A DNA stretch of 38,671 nucleotides from Nitrospira sp. LK70 (GTDB lineage: Bacteria; Nitrospirota; Nitrospiria; Nitrospirales; Nitrospiraceae). A model generated the notes under the pieces. That model did no database searches and was not told where the DNA came from. It worked only from the letters and a program-made list of their open reading frames with translations. The position numbers were made by a program, and so were the translations under genes. Of this stretch, positions 18,211 to 25,329 are shown piece by piece. How positions within the stretch are numbered: position 1 is the first letter of the stretch; every line of letters starts with the position of its first letter. The DNA lies in contig PHGD01000030.1 of NCBI GenBank assembly GCA_011090425.1, positions 1 through 38,671 on the forward strand, written 5' to 3'.

Positions 18211-18657
18211 ATGCTGAGAACCGGTCAAAAGCATCAGCGGGAAACGTCGCGTCAATCATGGCAGCTGTTGGTGTTTTCGGTGGGTGGGAGACGACTCGCA
18301 GTGAAGACAGTGGATGTCTCGGGTATTTCGCAGTGGAACGAATCTATCCCGGTTGCAGGTCGAACACCTTTTGTCACGGCGGTGGTTCGTCAGTGGCAGA
18401 CCGTGTTACCGGTATTCGATCTGGCCGCGTCCCTTCACCTTACTGTGCAAGGGAGCAGTCCCTTGTGTCTGAAGGTAAGGCATCCCCTCGGAGAAATGGC
18501 GATGCGCATTGATGAGGAGATCCCTGTGCTTCATACCTTTGATCCTGCCGCGCTTCAAACATACCAAGGCGATGATTTACCGGCTGAAGGCAGCTATACA
18601 AATGGCCTGGATGAGATCCCGATTCTCTCGGTATCACGACTTGGGTCGACTGTGTGA
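18211..18657 (+). CDS. Diverged CheW-like protein
   Basis: 148 residues. QLLVFSVGGRRLAVKTVDVSGI, then FVTAVVRQWQTVLPVFDLAASL, and a final beta-rich segment fit a CheW fold with weak conservation. The LRG loop that contacts CheA and MCPs is not obvious (VVRQWQT instead). The stop codon overlaps a GTG of the following frame, indicating tight packing. It is probably a CheW paralogue with altered contacts; an unrelated SH3-like beta protein cannot be excluded. Confidence 0.65.
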   Translation: MLRTGQKHQRETSRQSWQLLVFSVGGRRLAVKTVDVSGISQWNESIPVAGRTPFVTAVVRQWQTVLPVFDLAASLHLTVQGSSPLCLKVRHPLGEMAMRIDEEIPVLHTFDPAALQTYQGDDLPAEGSYTNGLDEIPILSVSRLGSTV

Positions 18658-18695
18658 CGATTTCCCGTGTTCCGGAACGGACGAAAGGTGCAGGC

Positions 18696-20042
18696 ATGCC
18701 GAAGATCTTAATAGCCGATGACAGCATCGCAGTTCGCAAAGTTGCGGAGCGACTGTTGACCGAGGCCGGCCTCGGCGTCACTCTTGCGGCAAACGGAGAA
18801 GAAGCATTGGCCTATTTAGCAAAGGAACGGCCGGATGTTGTTGTGTCCGACGTCATCATGCCGGATAAGAGCGGATATGAGGTCTGTGCCTTTGTCCGTG
18901 GAAACGCAACCCTCGCCGCGACACCCGTACTGCTCATCTCAGGAATCGTGAACGATGAAGTGACCAGGCAAGCCGAGTCTTGCCACGCGAATGGAGTATT
19001 GAAAAAGCCGTTTCAAGGCACATCCCTAAAGGATCGAGTCCTCGAACTGATAGCAAAGCGGCAGGAACCAGCGGCGACCGCGGTCGCCGAGCCTGTTTCC
19101 GTTCTCGCGGCGGCTCCCGCTGAGAGGATGATGCCCATGTCTGACCAACTTCAACAGAGTCTGTGTCAAGAGAGCGGCAAACTCAAAGGGTTTGAAGAAC
19201 AGTTCCAGGCAGAGCGGGCTCGATCAGAGGAGCTGACCAGGCAACTGGCTGAGTCCATGGCGCAGCTCGCTAGAGCCAAAGAAATCGAGGCGCAGCTGGT
19301 AACCGAGCGCAAACGCATCGACGATCTGCAGGAGTCACTCGCTAAGGTTGAAGAACAGTTCCAGGCAGAGCGGGCTCAATCAGAGGAGCTGACCAGGCAA
19401 CTGGCTGAGTCTACGGCGCAGCTCGCTAGAGCCAAAGAAACCGAGGCGCAGTTGGTAACCGAGCGCAAACGCACCGACGATCTGCAGGAGTCACTCGCTA
19501 GAGTCGAGCAACAACTGTCAAGAATCCCTGAGCTGGAATCAACACTGAAGGCGGAGCAGGGTGCGGTCGAAGCCTTCAAGCAGGAGGCCGTGAACTGGCA
19601 AAAAACTTCTGTTCGAATTGCAGAACTGGAGTCTACTCTACACGCTGAGCGGACGGCGGCGGAGCAACTCGTGCAACAACTGGTTGATTTGGAGCAGGTG
19701 TCGATCAAGGCAAAAGACGTGGAAGTAAAACTCACGAATGCGGAACAGCAGAACGGCGAACTTCACCAGAAAATTCGTGACATGGAAGCCGAACTTTCGG
19801 CGGAACGGCGGAAGAGGGAAGAGACAATGGGACACCTTCAAGAATTGGAGAGAGTGGCGACGAGAGTTCAGGAAATGGAAGGGCTTTTGGTCGCAGAACG
19901 GGATCGCAACGGAATACTCGCTCGGGAAGTCGTCGAAGCCGAACAAGCCGCTGACAGCTCCACAAAACGACTTGAGGAAATGGCACGCAAGTTAAGCGAG
20001 ATCGCAGGATTGGCTTCCCAACTCGGACATGGGAGGGGATAA
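18696..20042 (+). CDS. Receiver domain fused to a long coiled coil (FrzS-like layout)
   Basis: 448 residues. Residues 1-120 form a receiver domain with D8/D9 (IADDS), phospho-acceptor D52 (VSDVIMP), Ser82 in the Thr/Ser position, and K104 (LKKPF). From about 150 to the end it is a highly charged Glu/Gln/Arg/Leu-rich coiled coil that includes two near-identical 52-residue units (167-218 and 219-270). The architecture recalls FrzS of Myxococcus, a pole-localised motility regulator, although relatedness beyond architecture is not shown. The ATG at 18696 has AAAGGTG just upstream and starts the receiver correctly; the GTG at 18654 would add 14 residues. Confidence 0.88.
   Translation: MPKILIADDSIAVRKVAERLLTEAGLGVTLAANGEEALAYLAKERPDVVVSDVIMPDKSGYEVCAFVRGNATLAATPVLLISGIVNDEVTRQAESCHANGVLKKPFQGTSLKDRVLELIAKRQEPAATAVAEPVSVLAAAPAERMMPMSDQLQQSLCQESGKLKGFEEQFQAERARSEELTRQLAESMAQLARAKEIEAQLVTERKRIDDLQESLAKVEEQFQAERAQSEELTRQLAESTAQLARAKETEAQLVTERKRTDDLQESLARVEQQLSRIPELESTLKAEQGAVEAFKQEAVNWQKTSVRIAELESTLHAERTAAEQLVQQLVDLEQVSIKAKDVEVKLTNAEQQNGELHQKIRDMEAELSAERRKREETMGHLQELERVATRVQEMEGLLVAERDRNGILAREVVEAEQAADSSTKRLEEMARKLSEIAGLASQLGHGRG
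19194..19505 (+). repeat. Tandem 156-bp duplication inside the coiled-coil gene
   Basis: Two adjacent 156-bp units (19194-19349 and 19350-19505) differ at about 9 positions, roughly 94% identity, and keep the reading frame. Each encodes 52 residues starting EEQFQAERA or VEQ-like and running through LARAKExEAQLVTERKR. The near identity at DNA level suggests a recent duplication. Copy number could vary between strains and change the coiled-coil length. Confidence 0.95.
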
Positions 20043-20096
20043 TCCTGAGCCGGTCACCTGAACATCTCGTGCGATCTTGTCGAAGGGCTGAAACCG

Positions 20097-21035
20097 ATGT
20101 CCGTTGAAAGCGAAAGTGCCTTCCAGAAAGAACTGGTTGAACTGTTCGTTCAAGAGGCACAGGAATGGCTCCAGCAAATTCACGTCGCACTCGATGAGCT
20201 ACAGCAAACTCCGCCTTCCGATCGCCATCGTGTCTTGGCTCAGACGATCAAGGTCGGCATTACGAACCTCGGCGGATCTGCAGCCACGGTCAACTTGTGC
20301 GATGTCGAGCGAGCCAGCTTCGCAGCCCTTCCCTTCGTTGAAGCCGTCCAAGACCCTTCCGTACCAATCTCAACCGATGACTTTATCGCCCTGTGCAAGC
20401 AGCTGGGGCACGTCCATGGAGCTCTGACTCGAGCGACAGGTCTGGCATTTGAGGGGGAACAGGTACCGGCTTACGAAGAAGGCTCTTCAAGAATGATCGC
20501 AACGAAAGAGTTGCTGATATTGCTTCGTGGGCTTCAAGATCAATGCACGGCATCCGACACATTCCATCGCAATGTGGTTCAGACGATGGTGGCCCAGACG
20601 GAGGGATTGATGGGGGGCGGGGTGGAGCAATGCAATGTGGCTTCCATCCGGGAATTTCTTGACCGGTCAGCCGAAGGAGATCAAGGCTTTCTCCAAGCCG
20701 TTCGGCAAGAACTTCCTCATCTGACGGCTGTGCTTCAGACCCTCAAGCATGAGAGCGTTGCTCCTGGCCCATTGTCTTCCGACCTCCATAATGCGGTTGA
20801 ACGTGCCGCGCAGCTATGGTCTGTCGCTCAGCAGGTCAATGCCTCTCATGTGATGGTATTTTTTATGGGATTGCATAGCTTTCTCACGGTTGTGATGCAG
20901 CATCGTGTGATGGTAAGCCCAGACAACTATGACGCAATCCAGTCACGTCTGGACCAGAGCGTGAAGGGAATTGAGGACTGGGCGGAACGCGGTCGAGCGG
21001 AGCGCCTGGCGATACAAGGCGTATTGCCCCACTGA
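20097..21035 (+). CDS. HPt-like protein without the phospho-histidine
   Basis: 312 residues, soluble, predicted all-helical. The first 110 residues resemble an HPt domain: LFVQEAQEWLQQIHVALDEL is like the N-terminal helix of the HPt domains in the CheA here, and TNLGGSAATVNL matches the AHTLKGSAYTVGF block. The position of the phospho-His is T56 and the conserved Lys is G59, so phosphotransfer is not expected. The C-terminal half (about 145-305) is also helical and may be a second four-helix bundle. It lies in the chemosensory operon. A scaffold or phosphatase-like role is possible but unproven. Confidence 0.7.
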   Translation: MSVESESAFQKELVELFVQEAQEWLQQIHVALDELQQTPPSDRHRVLAQTIKVGITNLGGSAATVNLCDVERASFAALPFVEAVQDPSVPISTDDFIALCKQLGHVHGALTRATGLAFEGEQVPAYEEGSSRMIATKELLILLRGLQDQCTASDTFHRNVVQTMVAQTEGLMGGGVEQCNVASIREFLDRSAEGDQGFLQAVRQELPHLTAVLQTLKHESVAPGPLSSDLHNAVERAAQLWSVAQQVNASHVMVFFMGLHSFLTVVMQHRVMVSPDNYDAIQSRLDQSVKGIEDWAERGRAERLAIQGVLPH

Positions 21036-21096
21036 ATGAGCCCCATATCCGAAGGGTCCCTCCGGCTGTGATGCCGAAACGAAAAAGGACATACCA

Positions 21097-21975
21097 GTGC
21101 CGCTTGTCGATGCGATACAAGATCATAGTCTGATTCAAGATTCCGCCTACGAGTCTTATTGGCGACTGCGTCTTCGCCCGTTTGAGAATGTACCGGATCC
21201 GCAGTTTTATGTCCCATCGGTCAAACATGATGCAGCAATGGAACGGATGCTGTACGGGATCCATGCTCGTAAAGGGATCGTGATGCTTACCGGTGAGATC
21301 GGAAGTGGGAAGACACTCCTCAGTCGTGCCGTGATTCTCAAGCTTCCCCGATCCCGCTATGAGATCGGACTGGTATCGAATCCGACTATTCCAGGGAATG
21401 AATTTCTCGGCGAGATCTTGTTTCAACTCGGATTGGATTCTCACGGGACACGCGTGGAGCAGTTGCGTCGCTTGAACGATCAACTGCTTGCCAACTACCA
21501 TCGAGACGTGGACACGGTTGTCGTGGTGGATGAAGCCCAGGCCATCGAACACGACCGCTTGTTTGAGGAGCTGCGTCTTCTCAGCAATTTCCAGCTCAAT
21601 GATCGGTTTCTCATCACCCTCGTGCTCGTAGGACAGCCGGAACTGCGGGACCGTATCGCGCGTATCCCGCAGCTTGCTCAACGTGTGGCCATACAACACC
21701 ACATTGAATATTTGAATCGTGCCGAGACGAAAGCCTATATCCTGACTCGTCTCGCTGCTGCGGGGGGCGAGTTGGCGATATTCTCACCAGGTGCGATTTC
21801 CTCTGTTTATCATCGCACCGGTGGTGTCTGCCGATTGATCAACTCGCTGTGCGATCTGTGTCTCTACGTCGGGCGTGTTTCGGAAGCGCGTCAGATCAAA
21901 CGCTCGTTGGTGGAGAAAGTCGCGAATGACGTGCTGCATCGACAACACAATCCCGGCGCATGGGTGATGTCTTGA
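21097..21975 (+). CDS. ExeA/GspA-type AAA ATPase
   Basis: 292 residues. The N-terminal YWRLRLRPFENVPDPQFYVP block is typical of ExeA-like ATPases. Walker A is GEIGSGKT (66-73), Walker B is VVVVDEAQ (D145, E146), and sensor-like LVLVGQPELRD and QLAQRVAIQHHI segments follow. No transmembrane helix or peptidoglycan-binding domain is seen, so it is a stand-alone cytoplasmic ATPase. Start is GTG 21097 with AAGGA about 7 nt upstream. The 3' end overlaps the next gene by 16 nt. Relatives act in secretin or pilus assembly and in transposition (TniB); the operon favours the former. Confidence 0.88.
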   Translation: MPLVDAIQDHSLIQDSAYESYWRLRLRPFENVPDPQFYVPSVKHDAAMERMLYGIHARKGIVMLTGEIGSGKTLLSRAVILKLPRSRYEIGLVSNPTIPGNEFLGEILFQLGLDSHGTRVEQLRRLNDQLLANYHRDVDTVVVVDEAQAIEHDRLFEELRLLSNFQLNDRFLITLVLVGQPELRDRIARIPQLAQRVAIQHHIEYLNRAETKAYILTRLAAAGGELAIFSPGAISSVYHRTGGVCRLINSLCDLCLYVGRVSEARQIKRSLVEKVANDVLHRQHNPGAWVMS

Positions 21976-23051
21976 CGACCTGGTATCAAGAGGCAGAACA
22001 GGCGTTGGGCGGGATAGCGGCCGCTGTTCTGGAACATCGTTCCATATCACTGGAACCACTTGAGGCCCTTGCGACGAGCGTTGTGTCATCGCTGCAGCGC
22101 AACGATGAGCTTGTCGTACATGCCCTCGCGGGAGCGCCCGGATCACCACTCATCACCAATCTGATCAATGTGGCCATACTCGGAACCAAGGTCGGGATCG
22201 GTCTCGGGTACTATGGGGAAGAGCTACATCGGTTGGCACTGGCGGGATTTGTTCACGATATTGGATTGTTTGCCGTGCCGAAACCCTTGATCACCAAGTC
22301 CGGCCGTTTGACCCAGGAAGAGCGGAAACTCGTCGAGAGGCATCCCGAGCTGGGATATCAAGTTATCGAGAAGTGCGGTCCAGCTTATCGCTGGTTGGCA
22401 CAATTGACGCGCCAGGCTCACGAACGCTTCAATGGAGAGGGATACCCCAATCGACTCGCTGGAAGAGCGGTCAGTGAAATGGCTCTGATCTTAGGTGTGG
22501 TCGACGTATTCGATGCATTGGTGAGCGAGCGTCCCTATCGCCGTCGCCTGCTTCCACACGAAGCGATCAAGGAACTCCTGGTCGCTGAACGAAAAACCTT
22601 TCCTAGAGAAATCTTGAAGGCGCTCGTCGAGCAGTTTTCGGTGTACCCGCTTGGGACGACAGTGCGATTGACGAGCGGAAAAGTAGGAACAGTGGTCAAC
22701 GTGAATAGCCGTTATCCCCTCCGCCCGGTCGTGCGGATGGATGCTCAGCAAGAATATGAAGTAAGTGGTGCTTGTGAGATTGATTTGAGCCGCACGCCAA
22801 TAGTATCGATCGCGGAGATTCTACAGCCTCCTGTCGTCGGACGTATCACATTTTCGGAAGCCCCCTCCAAACCGATAGCGTCCGTTGTGCCGACCGCCGT
22901 TTCTGATTCCTTCACGTCCTTGCTCGAAAGCCTTGACGCGGTTGCGTTGACACTGCAAGGCGTGGTGGACACCAAGAAAGCCTCGTTGAAGCCACCAGAT
23001 GTTGATACCGATATCGGTGCCATAACGGGGATCGATTGCCCGTTTCACTAG
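21960..23051 (+). CDS. HD-GYP-like protein with degenerate metal site
   Basis: 363 residues. The HD-GYP core lies at about 60-215: H99-D100 in VHDIGLFAVP, H128 in ERHPELGY, AHERFNGEGYP (153-163), and D182/D185 in VVDVFDALVSERPYR. Several expected residues differ. The first helix has N67xxN70V where HxxRV is usual, the HDxGK lysine is Leu103, the first His of HHExxDGxGYP is Ala153 and the Asp is Asn158. A C-terminal region of about 150 residues includes LTSGKVGTVVNVNSRYPLRPVV, seen in several HD-GYP proteins. Cyclic-di-GMP hydrolysis is therefore doubtful; sensing or binding is an alternative. The start overlaps the ATPase gene by 16 nt. Confidence 0.85.
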   Translation: MGDVLTTWYQEAEQALGGIAAAVLEHRSISLEPLEALATSVVSSLQRNDELVVHALAGAPGSPLITNLINVAILGTKVGIGLGYYGEELHRLALAGFVHDIGLFAVPKPLITKSGRLTQEERKLVERHPELGYQVIEKCGPAYRWLAQLTRQAHERFNGEGYPNRLAGRAVSEMALILGVVDVFDALVSERPYRRRLLPHEAIKELLVAERKTFPREILKALVEQFSVYPLGTTVRLTSGKVGTVVNVNSRYPLRPVVRMDAQQEYEVSGACEIDLSRTPIVSIAEILQPPVVGRITFSEAPSKPIASVVPTAVSDSFTSLLESLDAVALTLQGVVDTKKASLKPPDVDTDIGAITGIDCPFH

Positions 23052-23085
23052 CAGATCGACATCGAAGGGTCCCCTCGTTCTATTC

Positions 23086-23114
23086 TTTCCAGCAGACATC
23101 CGGATGGTTATAAT
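23086..23114 (+). promoter_or_regulatory. Possible promoter of the membrane-protein gene at 23162
   Basis: A perfect TATAAT hexamer (23109-23114) lies 47 nt before the GTG start. The -35 region at the right distance, TTTCCA at about 23086-23091, is a weak match to TTGACA. It would separate this gene from the chemosensory operon. Confidence 0.4.
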
Positions 23115-23161
23115 AGCGTGCGTCCTCTCCGATATGTCTTGACTATCGCAAAGAGAATCAC

Positions 23162-23701
23162 GTGGCGAAGCTCATCAACGTTCATCATCCACAGCAGGCG
23201 ATGCAGCTGGCCCAGGAGTACGTCAAGACGTACATCCTCATGCCGTCCGGTCTTCTAGGCCTCATCTGTATGATCGGCGCGATCGGAGGTCTGGGACACC
23301 AGTGGCTCTCAACCGGCGACTATACATTCGGTACCTTTTATCAGAGTTCGGGGTTGTTTATATCGGGCGTAAGCTTGGGAGCATTGCAGACGCTCTATCA
23401 ACGGCATCTCTTGCGGGAGTTTCCGGAAGTTCTGGCGGCCCGTATGAAGGAAGGGCTGAATCGGCAGAGAGGCACACTCAAGAAGAGGTCGGATGCGACG
23501 ACCATCAAGCATCCGGGGCGTCAATTCGTTCCGCTCGCATATTTGCTGGGCGCGATGATCTTGATCGGAGGGACCATTGCGGCGTATGTCTACGGCAGCG
23601 TGAACATAGTTCCGGCGCTCTTGATGCCTTGGGCCGGATTTTATTGGGCAAGGCTGTTTTTGTGGCGGAGAGTGATCAAGCTAGGAAAAACCCAGGGCTG
23701 A
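23162..23701 (+). CDS. Small membrane protein of unknown function
   Basis: 179 residues, GTG start. About four hydrophobic segments are visible: MPSGLLGLICMIGAIGGLG (about 32-50), GLFISGVSLGALQTLY (about 66-82), AYLLGAMILIGGTIAAYVYG (about 125-144) and IVPALLMPWAGFYWARLFLW (about 147-167). A charged loop of about 40 residues (REFPEVLAARMKEGLNRQRG onwards) separates the second and third. No family is recognised. The stop is 4 nt from the convergent lpxD stop, and the 3' end forms part of a shared terminator-like hairpin. Confidence 0.75.
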   Translation: MAKLINVHHPQQAMQLAQEYVKTYILMPSGLLGLICMIGAIGGLGHQWLSTGDYTFGTFYQSSGLFISGVSLGALQTLYQRHLLREFPEVLAARMKEGLNRQRGTLKKRSDATTIKHPGRQFVPLAYLLGAMILIGGTIAAYVYGSVNIVPALLMPWAGFYWARLFLWRRVIKLGKTQG

Positions 23702-23714
23702 AGGGTTAGTTCTT
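23685..23714. terminator. Probable bidirectional intrinsic terminator
   Basis: AACCC (23689-23693) pairs with GGGTT (23703-23707) around a 9-nt loop. The hairpin is preceded by an A run and followed by AGTTCTTTTT, so both strands read stem-loop plus T run. It sits exactly between the convergent membrane-protein and lpxD genes and overlaps both 3' ends. The stem is short (5 bp), so efficiency is uncertain. Confidence 0.55.
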
Positions 23715-24806
23715 TTTAGAACGAGCTGCTTTTAAACGAGGCCCTCGACCTGACGAATGTTTTAGCTGCGTTTCAAGGGCTGCCACACGCTGTTCCAAAT
23801 CCCGCACGAGTTGTTTCAATTCGGGGAGCTGAAAAATAGTGCCTTGAACTCTCAGCGCTTTTTCACGCGGCATTGCCGGGATGCCGCCTACCATCTGGTT
23901 GGATCCAATATTCCGATTGACTCCAGCTTTGGCCGCGATCATGACCTGATCTCCGATGGTGAGGTGATCGGCAAGTCCGGCCTGGCCGCCGATTACCACA
24001 TGATGGCCGATGGTTGTGCTGCCGGCGATGCCCACCTGCGCGACGAGAATGCTGTGTTCTCCCACTGTGACATTGTGGGCAATCTGGACGAGATTGTCGA
24101 CTTTGGTGCCCTGCCTTATCAGGGTCCGGCCGAACGTTGCGCGGTCAACCGTTACATTGGCTCCTAGTTCAACGTCGTCTTCGATGACAACGCCGCCGAG
24201 TTGCGGGATCTTATGATGCCGGCCTTGATGCTGCACGTATCCGAACCCGTCGGCTCCGATCACGGTTCCGCTGTGCACGATCACTCGCGCACCAAGTGAA
24301 CAGCCCTCGCGAACGACGACATTGGGGTACAAAACGCAATCGTCCCCGATCGTTGAATCAGATCCTACAAAGACACCCGGATAGAGTGTGACACGATTGC
24401 CGATCGTCACGCGGTCACCCAAGGTCACAAAAGGCCAGATAGAAGGATCGGTTCCGATCCGTACGTCGGCTCCTTGTATCACCTGTTCGGCAATGCCCCG
24501 AGGAGCCGGTTGCCGGACAAAAAAAGCCTGTGCGACTCGAGCGAAGGCCAACATCGGATGGTCCACGACGATTTGCGGCACAGCGAGATCGGGTAAATGG
24601 CGATGAACCAGTAGCGCTGCGACGTGAAGGGCTGCCGCCGCCTTCGACATTTTGTCGTTGGCGATGAATGACAACGCGTCTGGATTGGCTTCGCTGAGAC
24701 TTGTTAAGCCGTAGACCGGTGTCTGGCTGTCGCCGTGAATCGTCCCTCCGACGACCTCCTGGATTTGAGCCAATGTGATTGGAGCAGGCAGTTGGGGCTT
24801 GCTCAT
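23706..24806 (-). CDS. lpxD: UDP-3-O-acylglucosamine N-acyltransferase LpxD
   Basis: 366 residues. It adds the second 3-hydroxyacyl chain from acyl-ACP to UDP-3-O-acyl-glucosamine in lipid A synthesis. The N-terminal uridine-binding domain (about 1-100, LTSLSEANPDALSFIAN) is followed by a left-handed beta-helix of hexapeptide repeats (about 110-320). The catalytic His is H244 in NLVQIAHNV, and VGGIPAMPREKALRV marks the end of the helix. The C-terminus forms a short coiled coil ending in a basic KAARSKKN tail. The ATG overlaps the stop of the ACP gene (ATGA), so acyl donor carrier and acyltransferase are translationally coupled. Confidence 0.95.
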   Translation of the reverse strand: MSKPQLPAPITLAQIQEVVGGTIHGDSQTPVYGLTSLSEANPDALSFIANDKMSKAAAALHVAALLVHRHLPDLAVPQIVVDHPMLAFARVAQAFFVRQPAPRGIAEQVIQGADVRIGTDPSIWPFVTLGDRVTIGNRVTLYPGVFVGSDSTIGDDCVLYPNVVVREGCSLGARVIVHSGTVIGADGFGYVQHQGRHHKIPQLGGVVIEDDVELGANVTVDRATFGRTLIRQGTKVDNLVQIAHNVTVGEHSILVAQVGIAGSTTIGHHVVIGGQAGLADHLTIGDQVMIAAKAGVNRNIGSNQMVGGIPAMPREKALRVQGTIFQLPELKQLVRDLEQRVAALETQLKHSSGRGPRLKAARSKKN

Positions 24807-25252
24807 CGGGTCCCGACTTTCTTTTTCCCTGACGTAACGGCGCCTATCTTCTTCGGCTTTCCGGCGGAGGCGGGTTTTGGTGAAACCGCCTTTTTGGTGG
24901 ATGATGGCTTGGCCGTCTTGCTCGTGGTCGACGTGGTTGATTTCGGCTTGCTCGCGGCGGTCGCGGCTTTGGCCGACTCGGGTTTGGACTCAGACTTTGT
25001 TTCAGTGAGCCGCCGCTGAACATAGGCGGCCACGGTACCAACGGTACTCAACCCCGGGAGGTCTTGATCGGGGATTTGAAGTTTGAATCGTTCCTCGATT
25101 TCGAAGAGCAGTTCGATGATGGCCACCGAGTCGAGGCCCAGATCATCTCGGAGATGATGAGACTCGGTAATCGACGCAGGGTCTCGTTTGAGATAGCTGG
25201 CTAAGGCCTGAGTAATTTTAGAGGTAATCGCGGGATCGACGGGTTCAGTCAT
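24803..25252 (-). CDS. Acyl carrier protein with Lys/Pro/Ser/Thr-rich C-terminal tail
   Basis: 149 residues. The first 82 or so form an ACP domain with the phosphopantetheine attachment Ser42 in LGLDSVAIIELLFEIEERF. The remaining 65 or so residues are a low-complexity tail rich in Lys, Ser, Thr, Ala and Pro (for example KPKSTTSTTSKTAKPSSTKK), strongly basic and probably disordered. Ordinary AcpP is about 78 residues, so the tail is unusual. An AAGGAG ribosome-binding site lies 8 nt before the ATG. The gene is between a ketosynthase gene and lpxD, and it is probably a dedicated carrier for this cluster rather than the housekeeping ACP. Confidence 0.9.
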   Translation of the reverse strand: MTEPVDPAITSKITQALASYLKRDPASITESHHLRDDLGLDSVAIIELLFEIEERFKLQIPDQDLPGLSTVGTVAAYVQRRLTETKSESKPESAKAATAASKPKSTTSTTSKTAKPSSTKKAVSPKPASAGKPKKIGAVTSGKKKVGTR

Positions 25253-25329
25253 TATGGGTACTCCTTAAATGGAATGAGGCTTTTCGCATGTGAATTCCGC
25301 GAGTGGCCCTCGATATCGTTCATCTATGG

